DNA of 64,000 nucleotides from JANQOH01 sp965214495 (GCA_965214495.1 OZ243958.1:2480001-2544000); one strand, 5' to 3'. Positions 8,132 to 17,553 are shown, numbered from the stretch's first letter. A program made the numbers and translations. The notes: generated from the sequence alone by a model not told the origin.

Positions 8132-8485
8132 ATGAGCATCGAACGCGAAGACGTGGACCGTCGGAACGTCGATTTCTCCGATGTGGCCTCGGGACGGCGG
8201 CTGCCGCCGGTGCATCCGGGCGAGATCCTGCGCGACGAGTTCCTGACGCCGATGGAACTCAGCGTGTACCGGCTCGCCCGCGAGATCAAGGTTTCGCGCG
8301 CGCGGCTGAACGATATCGTGCTCGGATGCCGCGCCGTAACGACCGATACCGCGCTGCGCCTGGGGCGCTATTTCGGGACGACGCCGGAATTCTGGATCAA
8401 CCTTCAGACCCGTTACGATCTGGATGTCGCGGAGCGCACGGTGCGCCGCGAAATCGAGCGGGAGGTCGCGCCGCGCGCCGTATGA
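8132..8485 (+). CDS. higA: HigA-type antitoxin (XRE helix-turn-helix)
   Basis: A 117-residue antitoxin that neutralises HigB and represses its own operon. It contains the HigA entry motif PPVHPGEILRDEFL (about 30-43) and an XRE helix-turn-helix through LAREIKVSRARLNDIVLG. Next come the family-typical TDTALRLGRYFGTTPEFWINLQ and a basic tail. The ATG follows GAGGA at 8121-8125 and stands 15 bases after the toxin stop. The N-terminus is about 25 residues longer than in minimal HigA proteins. Confidence 0.92.
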   Translation: MSIEREDVDRRNVDFSDVASGRRLPPVHPGEILRDEFLTPMELSVYRLAREIKVSRARLNDIVLGCRAVTTDTALRLGRYFGTTPEFWINLQTRYDLDVAERTVRREIEREVAPRAV

Positions 8486-8835
8486 CGTTCCCGTTGGGGG
8501 TCGGAAGCTACCGTATGCAGGAAGGCCTGCGGAGGGAAAATCGGGATCCGGCCGGCCACCGCCGGCGGGTATCGTCAGCTCCGATACCAATGCGGCCGCA
8601 AGCTGTCGAACTCTTCGGCGAAGGTATCTTCGGTGCGCGCGGAACGGATGCGGGCGAAACGCCCGCGCACCGCCGCCGCCAGCAGCCGCGGAGATATGAA
8701 CTGGATCGCTCGCGTGTTGCGCGATCCAGACGGGTCGCGGTGTCCGTCTCTCTACAAACGCGACTCCGCGGCAGCGAGTTCAGGGACCGGAGCCGACGGG
8801 AATACAAGTTCGAGATACGAGCCCCAACAGTATCC
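8486..8835. other. Intergenic stretch between higA and the aap operon
   Basis: Here are 350 bases with no recognisable gene. On the minus strand a short frame (AAAVRGRFARIRSARTEDTF) reads protein-like, but I cannot assign it and it lacks a start and a family. No terminator hairpin with a T-run was seen for either neighbour. Confidence 0.4.
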
Positions 8836-9564
8836 CTAATGCGACAGGATCTGGCTCAGAAACGTCCGCGTGCGTTCCTCGCGGGGGCTTTCGAAGAAAC
8901 GGGCGGGCGGGGCGACCTCGACGATCTCGCCTTCGTCCATGAACACCACACGGTCGGCGACGCGACGGGCGAAACCCATCTCGTGCGTCACCACGACCAT
9001 CGTCATGCCGCCGTCGGCGAGCTCGACCATCACGTCGAGCACCTCCTTGATCATCTCCGGGTCCAGCGCCGAAGTCGGCTCGTCGAACAGCATCACCTTC
9101 GGCTTCATGCATAGCGAGCGCGCGATCGCCACACGCTGCTGCTGGCCGCCCGAGAGCTGACCGGGATATTTGCCCGCCTGGTCGGGGATGCCGACGCGGC
9201 CGAGATACTCCCGCGCCGCGTCCTCGGCCTCGGCGCGCGGCAACTTGCGCACCCAGACGGGCGCCAGCGTCAGGTTCTCCAGAACCGTCAGATGCGGGAA
9301 CAGGTTGAACTGCTGGAACACCATGCCGACTTCGGAACGCACCTGCTCGATGTTCGCCACCTTGTCGTCGAGCTCGACGCCATCGACCACGATCCGCCCG
9401 CGCTGGTGAACGTCGAGCCGGTTGATGCAGCGGATCATCGTCGATTTGCCGCTGCCCGACGGGCCGCACACCACCACCTTCTCGCGGTCTCCCACCGCGA
9501 GCGAGACCCCGCGCAAGGCATGGAAGCCGCCGAACCATTTGTGCACGTCGATGAGTTCGATCAC
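8836..9564 (-). CDS. aapP: General amino-acid ABC transporter ATP-binding protein
   Basis: The 242-residue ATPase energises the Aap importer. Walker A is GPSGSGKS (34-41), the ABC signature is LSGGQQQR and Walker B runs into FDEPTSALDPE. An H-loop histidine follows in VTHEMGFARRVADRVVF. The length is that of GlnQ/AapP proteins. It starts with GTG overlapping the aapM stop (GTGA), so it is coupled to the permease. It is the last gene of aapJQMP. A decayed copy of its 3' end lies at 6691-7090 in the same orientation. Confidence 0.95.
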   Translation of the reverse strand: MIELIDVHKWFGGFHALRGVSLAVGDREKVVVCGPSGSGKSTMIRCINRLDVHQRGRIVVDGVELDDKVANIEQVRSEVGMVFQQFNLFPHLTVLENLTLAPVWVRKLPRAEAEDAAREYLGRVGIPDQAGKYPGQLSGGQQQRVAIARSLCMKPKVMLFDEPTSALDPEMIKEVLDVMVELADGGMTMVVVTHEMGFARRVADRVVFMDEGEIVEVAPPARFFESPREERTRTFLSQILSH

Positions 9565-10634
9565 GGCGCCGCGCCCTTGCCCAATTCCACTTCCAAGCGG
9601 CGACTATAGCGCGACATGCCGTAGCAGAATACGAAGTAGATCGCCGCGGTGAACAGATAGACTTCCGCCGGGAAGCCGCGCCATGCGGGGTCGGCCAGGG
9701 CGGCTTTGGCGGCGCCGAGCAAGTCGAACAGGCCGATCAGCACTACCAGCGACGTGTCCTTGAAAATACCGATGCAGGTATTGGCGATGGGCGGGATGAC
9801 GTGGGTCAGCGCCTGCGGCAGCACGATCATGCGCATCGATTGCGCCCAGGACAGGCCGAGCGCGTCCGCCGCCTCCTGCTGCCCGCGCGGGATGGCCTGC
9901 AACCCGCCGCGCACCACTTCGGCAAAATAGGCGGCGGAAAACAGGATCATCGCGATCTGCGCACAGATCAGGTCGTTGAGATTGACCCCTTCCGGCAGGA
10001 ACAGCGGCAGCATCAACGTCGCCATGAACAACAGGCTGATCAGCGGCACGCCGCGGATCAGTTCGATATAGACAACGCACAGGATGCGGATCGCCGGCAG
10101 ACGCGAGCGCCGCCCGAGCGCCAGCGCCACCGACAGCGGAAACGCGACCGCGATGCCGACCACCGACAGCATCAAGGTAAGCGGCAGGCCGCCCCAGCGC
10201 TCGACGCGGACGAAATCCAGCCCCAGCGCGCCGCCCTGCATCAGCCAGTAGAACGCGGCGCCGGCGACCGCCCACAGGACGAACAGCGAGCGGCGCCAGC
10301 GCCGGCGGTCGAGACTCCAGCCGATCGCGCCCATGAGCAGGATCATGGCGGCGACCGGGCGCCATTGCTGATCGAGAGGATAGCGGCCGAGCAGGATCCA
10401 GGCGTATTTCTCACCGATGATCGCCCAGCACGCCCCCGCCTCCGCCTCGCGGCAATCGGCGGCGGTTCCGGACCACAACGCCTCGGCGAACGCCCATTCC
10501 ACCAGCGGAACCGCCAGCGCGACGATCGCCAAGGCAGCGATCACGGTCATCAGGCTGTTGAACGGCCCGTCGAACAGGTTCTCGCGCAGCCAGACCAGCG
10601 CGCCGGGGCCGTCAGGCGCCGAGGGGGCGGCCAT
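9561..10634 (-). CDS. aapM: General amino-acid ABC transporter permease
   Basis: An inner-membrane permease of 357 residues, HisMQ family. The EAA loop needed for contact with AapP is visible as GQQEAADALGLSWAQSMRMI. There are several hydrophobic segments, with a first domain (TM near 25-45) before the conserved permease core. The start at 10634 (MAAPSAPDG) is two bases after the aapQ stop; a frame extending upstream is only the shadow of aapQ. It works as a heterodimer with AapQ. Confidence 0.93.
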   Translation of the reverse strand: MAAPSAPDGPGALVWLRENLFDGPFNSLMTVIAALAIVALAVPLVEWAFAEALWSGTAADCREAEAGACWAIIGEKYAWILLGRYPLDQQWRPVAAMILLMGAIGWSLDRRRWRRSLFVLWAVAGAAFYWLMQGGALGLDFVRVERWGGLPLTLMLSVVGIAVAFPLSVALALGRRSRLPAIRILCVVYIELIRGVPLISLLFMATLMLPLFLPEGVNLNDLICAQIAMILFSAAYFAEVVRGGLQAIPRGQQEAADALGLSWAQSMRMIVLPQALTHVIPPIANTCIGIFKDTSLVVLIGLFDLLGAAKAALADPAWRGFPAEVYLFTAAIYFVFCYGMSRYSRRLEVELGKGAAP

Positions 10635-10636
10635 CG

Positions 10637-11800
10637 TCAGCGCTCCACCAGCGCCACAGCGCGGTTGTAGAGGTTCATCGCCAGCGAGATCGCAAGGCTG
10701 ACGGTCAGATACACCGCCATGATGATGGCGATGCACTCGATCGCCTGCCCGGTCTGGTTGATGGTGACGTTGGCGATCGAAACCAGGTCGGGATAGGCGA
10801 TCGCCACCGCGAGGCTCGAATTCTTGGTCAGGTTGAGATACTGGCTGGTGAGCGGCGGGATGATGACCCGCAGCGCCTGCGGCAGGATCACGTCGATCAA
10901 CACCCGCCCCGGGCCGAGGCCGAGCGCGCGCGCCGCCTCCCACTGCCCGCGCGGGATCGCCTGAATGCCGCTGCGCACGATCTCGGCGATGAAGCTCGCC
11001 GTGTAGAGGGTGAGGCCGAGCAGAAGCGCCGCGAATTCAGGGGTCAGCGCCGCGCCGCCCCGGAAGTTGAAACGCTGGAGCTCCGGCGTTTCGAGCCCCA
11101 ACGGCTCGCCGGAAAGGAGCAGCGCCAGCGCCGGCAGTCCGACCAGCGCCGCGATCGCGACGGGCCACGCCGCCGGCGCCGCGCCGATGCGCTCGCGCCG
11201 CGCGCGCGCCCAGCGGAAAAATCCCCACAGGACGAGAACGCCGACGAGAAACGCGACCGGTATCCACCAGTGCGCCGGGGCGGTCTCCAGCGCCGGCACT
11301 TGCAGGCCGCGGGCGCTGAGAAACACGCCGGGCAACGGGTTCAGCGCCTCGCGCGGCGACGGCGACGCCTCGGTAATCAGCGCATACCAGAAAAACAATT
11401 GCAGCAGCAGCGGAACGTTGCGCAGGGTCTCGACATAGACCGCCGCAAGGCGGGCGACGAGCCAGTTGTGCGACAGGCGCGCAAGACCGACGAACAGGCC
11501 GATGACGCTCGCCAGCGCGATGCCGATGAGCGCGACGCGAAGCGTGTTCAGCAGGCCGACGACGAAGGCGCGGCCGTAATCGTTCGACGGGTCGTAGTCG
11601 ATCAGGCTTTCGCCGATCTCCATCCCCGCCTCGCGGTCGAGAAAGCCGAAGCCGGTGGCGATGCTGCGGCGCTCGAGATTCTCGACCGTGTTCCAGGCGA
11701 GGAAGCCGATCAGCGCCGCGACGGCCGCGACCGCGACGACCTGGAAAAAGAGGTTGCGCGCGCCGACCGTGAGGCCCGGCGCGCGCCCGCGCAGGATCAC
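10637..11800 (-). CDS. aapQ: General amino-acid ABC transporter permease
   Basis: The second HisMQ-family permease, 387 residues. It starts with a GTG that overlaps the aapJ stop (GTGA). A long periplasmic insertion between the first and second hydrophobic blocks (around 60-210) is typical of AapQ. The coupling loop is GQWEAARALGLGPGRVLIDV, followed by PQALRVIIPPLTSQYLNLTKNSSLA, which is characteristic of the family. It forms the membrane channel with AapM. Confidence 0.94.
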   Translation of the reverse strand: MILRGRAPGLTVGARNLFFQVVAVAAVAALIGFLAWNTVENLERRSIATGFGFLDREAGMEIGESLIDYDPSNDYGRAFVVGLLNTLRVALIGIALASVIGLFVGLARLSHNWLVARLAAVYVETLRNVPLLLQLFFWYALITEASPSPREALNPLPGVFLSARGLQVPALETAPAHWWIPVAFLVGVLVLWGFFRWARARRERIGAAPAAWPVAIAALVGLPALALLLSGEPLGLETPELQRFNFRGGAALTPEFAALLLGLTLYTASFIAEIVRSGIQAIPRGQWEAARALGLGPGRVLIDVILPQALRVIIPPLTSQYLNLTKNSSLAVAIAYPDLVSIANVTINQTGQAIECIAIIMAVYLTVSLAISLAMNLYNRAVALVER

Positions 11801-12816
11801 CGCGCGGGCGCTGCGTACATCAGCCCGCCGTCGGTATAGAGAGCGTTCAGGCCGCGTTCGAGGCCGAGCGGCGAGTCGACGCCGACATTGCGGGCGAAGA
11901 TCTCACCGTAGTTCCCCACCGCCTTGATGGCGTTATGGGCCCATGTTTCGTCGATTCCGAGCGCCTCGCCGAAGCCGGGGGTGGCGCCGAGCAGACGCTT
12001 GATCATCGGGTCGTCGCCGGCGAGGAAGTCGTCGACATTGGCGCGGGTGACGCCGCTTTCCTCGGCCTGAATCAGCGCCGTCACCACCCAGCGCACGACA
12101 TCGGCCCATTCGGCGTCGCCGTGGCGGGTCGCCGGGGCGAGCGGTTCCTTCGAGATGCGGTCGGCGAGGATCACGTAGTCGTCGGGATTGCTCGCCACCG
12201 AGGTTCGCGCCGAGGCGAGGCCGGACGAGTCGCCGGTGAACGCGTCGCAGCGCCCGGCGAAGAATGCGCCGAGAACCTCGTCGAGACTCTCGAACACCAC
12301 CGGCTCGAACGAGATACCGTTGGCGCGGAAGAAGTCGGCAAGGTTGAGTTCGGTGGTGGTGCCGGTCTGCACGCAGATGCTGGCGCCGTCGAGCTCGACC
12401 GCACGAGTGACGCCGAGGTCTTTCGGCACCAGAAACGCCTGGCCGTCATAGAACACGACGGGGCCGAAATTGAGGCCCACCGACGTGTCGCGGGTCAGCG
12501 TGACGGTGGTGTTGCGGCTCAGGAGATCGACCTCGCCCGATTGGAGGGCGACGAATCGTTGCTGCGCGCTGAGCGGCCGGAAGGCCACACGCTCCGGGTC
12601 GCCGAACAACGCGGCGGCGATGGCGCGGCAAATGTCGACGTCGAGACCCGACCAGCGGCCTTCGGAATCGGGATAGGAAAAGCCGGGCAGGCCGGTGCTG
12701 ACCCCGCACGCGAGCTCGCCGCGCTCCTTGACGGCGTCGAGCGTTTCGCCCGCCAGCGCCATCCCGCCCGCGCAGGCGGCCAGCGCCACTCCTCCGATCA
12801 TCGTCGCGATACGCAT
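11797..12816 (-). CDS. aapJ: General amino-acid ABC transporter substrate-binding protein
   Basis: A periplasmic solute-binding protein of 339 residues. It has a Sec signal peptide (a short basic start, a hydrophobic run through about residue 20, and cleavage likely after MALAG). The mature part begins ETLDAVKERGELACGVSTG, the usual SBP_bac_3 opening, with GLDVDICRAIAAALFGD and QTGTTTELNL further on. The ATG at 12816 has a purine-rich GGGAGAGAAGG immediately upstream on the minus strand (about 12824-12834). It leads the aapJQMP operon, divergent from metC. Confidence 0.95.
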   Translation of the reverse strand: MRIATMIGGVALAACAGGMALAGETLDAVKERGELACGVSTGLPGFSYPDSEGRWSGLDVDICRAIAAALFGDPERVAFRPLSAQQRFVALQSGEVDLLSRNTTVTLTRDTSVGLNFGPVVFYDGQAFLVPKDLGVTRAVELDGASICVQTGTTTELNLADFFRANGISFEPVVFESLDEVLGAFFAGRCDAFTGDSSGLASARTSVASNPDDYVILADRISKEPLAPATRHGDAEWADVVRWVVTALIQAEESGVTRANVDDFLAGDDPMIKRLLGATPGFGEALGIDETWAHNAIKAVGNYGEIFARNVGVDSPLGLERGLNALYTDGGLMYAAPAR

Positions 12817-12957
12817 GGCCTTCTCTCCCTGACGGTTTGCCGCACGACAGACGCCGAATGCGTATCACGGAGCACCGGCGCGCGACAAGTTCGCGCAGGC
12901 AGGCGAGCCGCACAAGCCGCGTTTGAACGACGCCGGGGCCGGTGACATAGTGCGGCG

Positions 12958-14145
12958 ATGAACGACGACACGCTGGCGGTCACCGCCGGGCGCGACCCCG
13001 AAGCCAATTTCGGCATCGTCAACCCGCCCGTCTATCACGCTTCGACCGTCACCTTTCCAACTCTGGCCGCGCTGGAGGCGGCGGGAAAGCGCAAGCTCGA
13101 TACGCCCTATTACGGACGCAACGGCACGCCGACGACGTTCGCGTTCGAGGAGGCGGTGGCGGCGCTCGAGGGCGGACACCGGTCGGTGGCGCTGGCGTCG
13201 GGCAAGGCGGCGGTGCTGACCGTGCTGACGGCCTTCGTCGAAGCCGGCGACCACATGCTCGTGACCGACTCGGCCTATGGGCCGACCCGCGACTATTGCG
13301 AACGTTTCCTCAAACGGTTCGGCGTCGAGACGACCTTCTACGATCCCGCGATCGGCGCCGGCATCGCTTCCCTCATCCGCCCGAACACACGGCTGGTATT
13401 CACGGAATCGCCGGGTTCGCTGACCTTCGAAGTGCAGGACGTGCCGGCCATCGCCGAAGCCGCGCACGCGGCCGGCTGCGTGGTGGCGATGGACAACACC
13501 TGGGCAAGCCCGTTCTTCCTCAAACCTTTCGCGCTGGGGGCGGACGTGTCGGTGCAGGCGGCGACGAAATATATCGGCGGCCATTCCGATGTCATGCTGG
13601 GGGTCGTCACCACCACACGGGCGTTGCACGAGCGGGTGCGCAAGGCGGCGTTCGCGCTTGGCGCGCCTGCGGGGCCCGACGATCTCTATCTCGCGCAGCG
13701 CGGGTTGCGCACGCTCGGGGTTCGGTTGCGGCGCCACATGCAGAGCGGGCTGGCGGTGGCGGAATGGCTCCGCGGCCGGCCCCAGGTCGCGCGCGTGCTG
13801 CACCCCGGACTGGCGGGAGACCCCGGCCACGCGCTGTGGCGGCGCGATTTCGCCGGCGCAAGCGGGCTGTTCGGGGTGGAACTGACCCCCGGTCCGCGCC
13901 ACGCCGTGGCGGCGCTTCTGGACGGGCTGGAACTGTTCGCGATGGGCTTTTCGTGGGGCGGTTACGAGAGCCTGGCGATCCTCGCCGAACCGGCGCGAAT
14001 GCGCACCGCGACCTTCTCGCGCTGGACCGATGCCGGCCCGCTGCTGCGCCTGCATGTCGGCCTTGAAGATCCGGACGACCTGATCGCCGACCTCGCCGCC
14101 GGCCTCGCGCGCTACGACCGCGCGCGGGCACGGAGCGCGGCGTGA
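12958..14145 (+). CDS. metC: Cystathionine beta-lyase
   Basis: A PLP enzyme of the Cys/Met metabolism family, 395 residues. It cleaves cystathionine to homocysteine, pyruvate and ammonia in methionine synthesis. Visible are YGRNGTPTTFAFEEAVAALE, the SGKAAV substrate loop, the DNTWASPFFLKP segment, and the PLP lysine in SVQAATKYIGGHSDVMLG. The C-terminus has the MGFSWGGYESL motif, which favours MetC over gamma-synthases. It overlaps the DUF192 gene by GTGA. No S-adenosylmethionine riboswitch was seen in the 140-base gap to aapJ. Confidence 0.92.
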   Translation: MNDDTLAVTAGRDPEANFGIVNPPVYHASTVTFPTLAALEAAGKRKLDTPYYGRNGTPTTFAFEEAVAALEGGHRSVALASGKAAVLTVLTAFVEAGDHMLVTDSAYGPTRDYCERFLKRFGVETTFYDPAIGAGIASLIRPNTRLVFTESPGSLTFEVQDVPAIAEAAHAAGCVVAMDNTWASPFFLKPFALGADVSVQAATKYIGGHSDVMLGVVTTTRALHERVRKAAFALGAPAGPDDLYLAQRGLRTLGVRLRRHMQSGLAVAEWLRGRPQVARVLHPGLAGDPGHALWRRDFAGASGLFGVELTPGPRHAVAALLDGLELFAMGFSWGGYESLAILAEPARMRTATFSRWTDAGPLLRLHVGLEDPDDLIADLAAGLARYDRARARSAA

Positions 14146-14603
14146 GGCGGTTCGCGGCGCTCGCCACGGCGACGGCGTGGCTGGCCTGCGCCGCCGCGGC
14201 GGAGGACGTGACCTTCGCGACCTCCGAACTGTGGATCGAAAGCGCCGGCGCGCGCCATCATTTCCGCATCGAACTCGCAGAGACGACCGCGCAGCACGCG
14301 CGCGGGCTGATGTTCCGCACCGACCTCGCCGCCGACGCCGGCATGTTGTTCGCCTACCCCTCGGCGCGGCACGTGTCGATGTGGATGAAGAACACGCTGG
14401 TGCCGCTCGACATGCTGTTCATCGCGGAGGACGGCGCGGTGGTGCGCATCGCGCGCTGGGCGACGCCGCTGTCGCTGGAGCCGATCCCGTCGCTGGCGCC
14501 GGTGCTGGCGGTGCTGGAACTGCCCGGCGGCGCGGCCGACCGGCTGGGACTGGAAGCGGGCGACCGCGTGCTTCACCCGGTCTTCGCGGGCGCATCGCGC
14601 TGA
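14142..14603 (+). CDS. DUF192 family exported protein
   Basis: A 153-residue protein with an N-terminal signal peptide (cleavage likely after CAAAA near residue 20) and a DUF192 domain. The family motif ARGLMFRTDLAADAGMLF and the following SMWMKNTLVPLDMLFI are both present. The function of DUF192 is unknown. Its GTG start overlaps the metC stop, so the two genes are coupled, but a functional link to methionine metabolism is not established. Confidence 0.9.
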   Translation: MRRFAALATATAWLACAAAAEDVTFATSELWIESAGARHHFRIELAETTAQHARGLMFRTDLAADAGMLFAYPSARHVSMWMKNTLVPLDMLFIAEDGAVVRIARWATPLSLEPIPSLAPVLAVLELPGGAADRLGLEAGDRVLHPVFAGASR

Positions 14604-14630
14604 GGAAGCAGCGCGGTCGCCGCGTTCCGG

Positions 14631-15728
14631 CTACATCGCGTAGCGCGCGACCGCCGCCTCATCCCACTCGACGCCGGCGCCGGGGCGATCCGGCATCTGG
14701 AGCGCGCCGTTGCGCACCGGCCACGGGTCGCGGAGCACCGGGTTCGCCCAGTCCTGCCATTCGAGCCAGTGCGCGGTTTCCGACACGCGCAGCAAATGCG
14801 CCGAGAATTCGGGATAGAGGTGACTCGACAGCGGGATGCCGAACCCGCCGGCGATGGCGGCCGCACGCAGCCAGCCCGTCACGCCGCCGATCCGCATCAG
14901 GTCGGGCATCGTGTAGTCGCCGGCGCCGGCCGCGAGCGCCTCGTGCAGGGCGCGCGGGCCGTAGAAGTTCTCGCCAAGCTGCACCGGAGTCCGAAGGTCG
15001 GACGTGAGGCGCGCATAGCCGGCGATGTCGTTGTAAACGATCGGCTCCTCGAACCAGACGAGGCCCTGATCGTCGAGCGCGTGGCAGCGGTCGAGCGCGT
15101 CGCCGAGCGTTCGGCCCTGGTTGAAGTCGGTCATGATCTTCGCGTCCGGGCCGAGCGCGCGGCGCACGGCGGCGATGGCTTCCAGGTCGTCGGCGAGGGC
15201 GTCGCGGCCGAGTCTGAGCTTCACCGCATCGAAGCCGCCTTCCTGCGCCAGCGCCTCGGCCTCGCGCTCGTGGCCGGCGAGCGGACTCAACCACAAACCG
15301 TTCGAATTGTAGGCCGGAACCGGGCCGAGGGAGCCGCCGAGCATGACCGCGAGCGGCAGGCCCGCCGCCTGCGCCCGGGCGTCCCACAGCGCCATGTCGA
15401 GGCCGGCGACCGCAATCATCGCCGCGCCTTCGTATCCGATGAGGTTGAGCATCCGGCGCCCCGAACCCCAGGCGTCGAGCGGCGCCAGCGGCTTGCCCGC
15501 CAGCGCCTCGGCGAGATCCTCGATCGCCGGCACCAGATAGCGCGCCGACTTGGCGATATAGGGTTCGAGATAGGCCCGACCGACGACGCCCCGATCGGTC
15601 GTCGCGTCGATCAGGATCAGGGGCCAGTCGTCGAACCGTCCGACCTTCGCGATCACGGGCCGGGCGAGCGGCACCAATACCGGCCGCGCGCGCACTCTCT
15701 CCAGGGTCAGGGTCTCGGTTCGGCTCAT
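14631..15728 (-). CDS. Mandelate racemase/muconate-lactonizing enzyme family protein
   Basis: A 365-residue enolase-superfamily enzyme that abstracts a proton alpha to a carboxylate. The three acidic metal ligands are visible in IMTDFNQG, WFEEPIVYND and QLGENFYG, and an acid/base lysine is likely in DAVKLRLG. The substrate cannot be told from sequence. The start at 15728 (MSRTETLTLERVRARP) is preferred over an upstream in-frame ATG at 15767, because the family begins with this strand. It is divergent from the amidase at 15818. Confidence 0.88.
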   Translation of the reverse strand: MSRTETLTLERVRARPVLVPLARPVIAKVGRFDDWPLILIDATTDRGVVGRAYLEPYIAKSARYLVPAIEDLAEALAGKPLAPLDAWGSGRRMLNLIGYEGAAMIAVAGLDMALWDARAQAAGLPLAVMLGGSLGPVPAYNSNGLWLSPLAGHEREAEALAQEGGFDAVKLRLGRDALADDLEAIAAVRRALGPDAKIMTDFNQGRTLGDALDRCHALDDQGLVWFEEPIVYNDIAGYARLTSDLRTPVQLGENFYGPRALHEALAAGAGDYTMPDLMRIGGVTGWLRAAAIAGGFGIPLSSHLYPEFSAHLLRVSETAHWLEWQDWANPVLRDPWPVRNGALQMPDRPGAGVEWDEAAVARYAM

Positions 15729-15757
15729 CGCGGTGTCCCCCGTAGCGGTGCGGCGGG

Positions 15758-15787
15758 TTGGCCGCAATTCGAGGCGGTTTCTATACT
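15758..15787 (+). promoter_or_regulatory. Sigma-70-like promoter of the amidase
   Basis: TTGGCC (15758-15763) and TATACT (15782-15787) are separated by 18 bases and precede the amidase ATG by 31 bases. The -10 is close to consensus; the -35 is weaker. Confidence 0.4.
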
Positions 15788-15817
15788 GACGCCGAGGGAA
15801 AGGGAAACCGGAGCGTC

Positions 15818-16978
15818 ATGGCCGAAACGGATCGGAGTCTCGCTGCGTGCCTGGCGGCGATCGAGGCGCGCGAGCCGATTGTGCGCGCATGGCGGTCGAT
15901 CGATCGCGATGCCGCGGCATCCGCCGACGGACCGCTCGCCGGCTTCGCGGTCGGGGTCAAGGACATCATCGACGTGGCGGGCGCACCCTGCGAGTGCGGC
16001 TCGCCGATTCACGCCGGGCGGATTCCGGCGCGCGACGCCGCCTGCGTGACGCGGCTGCGCACCGCCGGCGCGATCGTCCTCGGCAAGACCGTGACCACCG
16101 AGTTCGCGACCTTCAAGCCGCCCGTCACCGTGAATCCTCACGACGGGGAGCGGACGCCCGGCGGCTCGTCGTCGGGTTCGGCGGCGGCGGTCGCCGCCGG
16201 CATGGCGCGTGCGGCGCTGGGCACGCAGACTGCCGGCTCGGTCATCCGTCCGGCGGCGTTCTGCGGCGTCGTCGGCTTCAAGCCGACATACGGTTCGGTT
16301 CCGCTCGACGGCGTGCGGCCGCTCGCGCCGGGCCTCGATACGCTCGGCTGGTTCGCGAGCACGGTGGAAGATATCGCGCGCGTCGCGTCGGTCTATGGAA
16401 TCGAGACGGCGCCCGCCGGGTCGCCGCCGCGCGTCGTGCTGTGCCGCACACCGGAATGGGCGCAAGCCGACGCGGCGACTCGCGCCGCGCTCGACCGGGC
16501 GCTCGCGCGCCTCGGCGGCGCGGCGACGACGGCCCTTCCGTTCGACCGCCTCAACGCGGCGCAGAACGACATCATGCGCGGCGAGGCCGCCGCCGCACTG
16601 GCGACCGAACGCGCCGAACACTCCGCACTGCTCAGCGACGGCTTGCGGACGATGCTCGATGCCGGCGCCGCTCTGGCGCCCGGCCGGGTCGCCGCCGCGC
16701 GCGACTACGCCGCCGATTGCCGGACGCGCGAGGCGGAGCTGTTCGGCGGCGCCGACCTTTTGCTCAGCGCATCGGCGCCCGGCGAGGCGCCGCCGAGCGC
16801 TACCACCGGCGACCCGGTGTTCAACCGCCCGTGGACGCTGCTCCACGTGCCCTGCCTGACCCTGCCGTTCGGCGTCGGTCCGGCGGGTCTGCCGCTTGGC
16901 GTGCAGCTGATCGCACGGGGCGGCGACGATGCACGCCTGCTCGCCTGGGGGCGCTGGGCCGAGGCGGCGCTCGCGTGA
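15818..16978 (+). CDS. Amidase (amidase signature family)
   Basis: An amidohydrolase of 386 residues with the Ser-cisSer-Lys triad. The lysine is in VGVKDIIDVAG, the glycine/serine signature TPGGSSSGSAAAVAAGM follows, and the nucleophilic serine sits in QTAGSVIRPAAFCG. It is shorter than typical 450-residue members, with a compact C-terminal region, but ends with the usual GVQLIARGGDD strand. The start at 15818 follows a likely promoter; an ATG/GTG further upstream would precede it. It overlaps the next gene by GTGA. Substrate unknown. Confidence 0.9.
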   Translation: MAETDRSLAACLAAIEAREPIVRAWRSIDRDAAASADGPLAGFAVGVKDIIDVAGAPCECGSPIHAGRIPARDAACVTRLRTAGAIVLGKTVTTEFATFKPPVTVNPHDGERTPGGSSSGSAAAVAAGMARAALGTQTAGSVIRPAAFCGVVGFKPTYGSVPLDGVRPLAPGLDTLGWFASTVEDIARVASVYGIETAPAGSPPRVVLCRTPEWAQADAATRAALDRALARLGGAATTALPFDRLNAAQNDIMRGEAAAALATERAEHSALLSDGLRTMLDAGAALAPGRVAAARDYAADCRTREAELFGGADLLLSASAPGEAPPSATTGDPVFNRPWTLLHVPCLTLPFGVGPAGLPLGVQLIARGGDDARLLAWGRWAEAALA

Positions 16979-17553
16979 CCGAGTGGGTGTTCGGCTTCGG
17001 CTCGCTCGTCGATGTCGCCGCGCTGGCCGACTGGCTCGGCCGCGGTCCTTTCGCACCGGACGAGATCGCGCCGTGCCGTCTGCTCGATCACCGGCGCGCA
17101 TGGGACGTGGCGCGCGACAACGCGGTGGTCCTCGACGGGCGGCCCTATTATGTCGATCCGCATACCGGGGCGCGTGCGAACGTCTTCGTTGCCGTGGTGA
17201 ACGTGCGCCGGGCGCCGGGAGACGCGGTGAACGGGCTGGCGTTCCGAGCGACCCGGGCGGAACGCGACCGCCTCGACCGCCGCGAGTTCAACTATGACCG
17301 TGTCGACGCCACCGGACGGTTCGACCGCGCGCTCGACGGCACGGTGTGGCTCTATCGCGGCTCCGCGGCGGCGCGCGCCCGCTATGGCGCGGGAGTCGCG
17401 GCGAACAACGCCGTCGTCGCCCGCCGCTATCACGGCATGGTCGAAGCCGCCTTCGCATCGCACGGCGACGAGTGGCTGACCGAATATCGCGCGAGCACGG
17501 ACCCTCCCGCAGTCCCGATCGCCGACCTGCACCGCACCGACTGGCCCCGATGA
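16975..17553 (+). CDS. Gamma-glutamylcyclotransferase-like protein (ChaC type)
   Basis: A 192-residue protein of the GGCT-like fold. The FGFGSL segment (6-11) matches the substrate-binding YGSL loop, and Glu104 in LDRREFNYDR occupies the position of the catalytic glutamate of ChaC-like cyclotransferases. Those enzymes cleave gamma-glutamyl compounds to 5-oxoproline. It starts with GTG inside the amidase stop codon, so the pair is co-translated; both may act on amide or gamma-glutamyl substrates, which is inference. Confidence 0.82.
   Translation: MTEWVFGFGSLVDVAALADWLGRGPFAPDEIAPCRLLDHRRAWDVARDNAVVLDGRPYYVDPHTGARANVFVAVVNVRRAPGDAVNGLAFRATRAERDRLDRREFNYDRVDATGRFDRALDGTVWLYRGSAAARARYGAGVAANNAVVARRYHGMVEAAFASHGDEWLTEYRASTDPPAVPIADLHRTDWPR

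Noticed and set aside
6691..9564. Recent duplication of aapP as a recombination footprint
   Set aside because: The relic has diverged in many positions and lacks the N-terminal half, so it is an old paralogue remnant and not a fresh direct repeat around an insertion.
12817..12957. An S-adenosylmethionine riboswitch before metC
   Set aside because: The 140-base gap lacks the pseudoknot consensus and AT-rich loops expected for the SAM-II class common in alphaproteobacteria.
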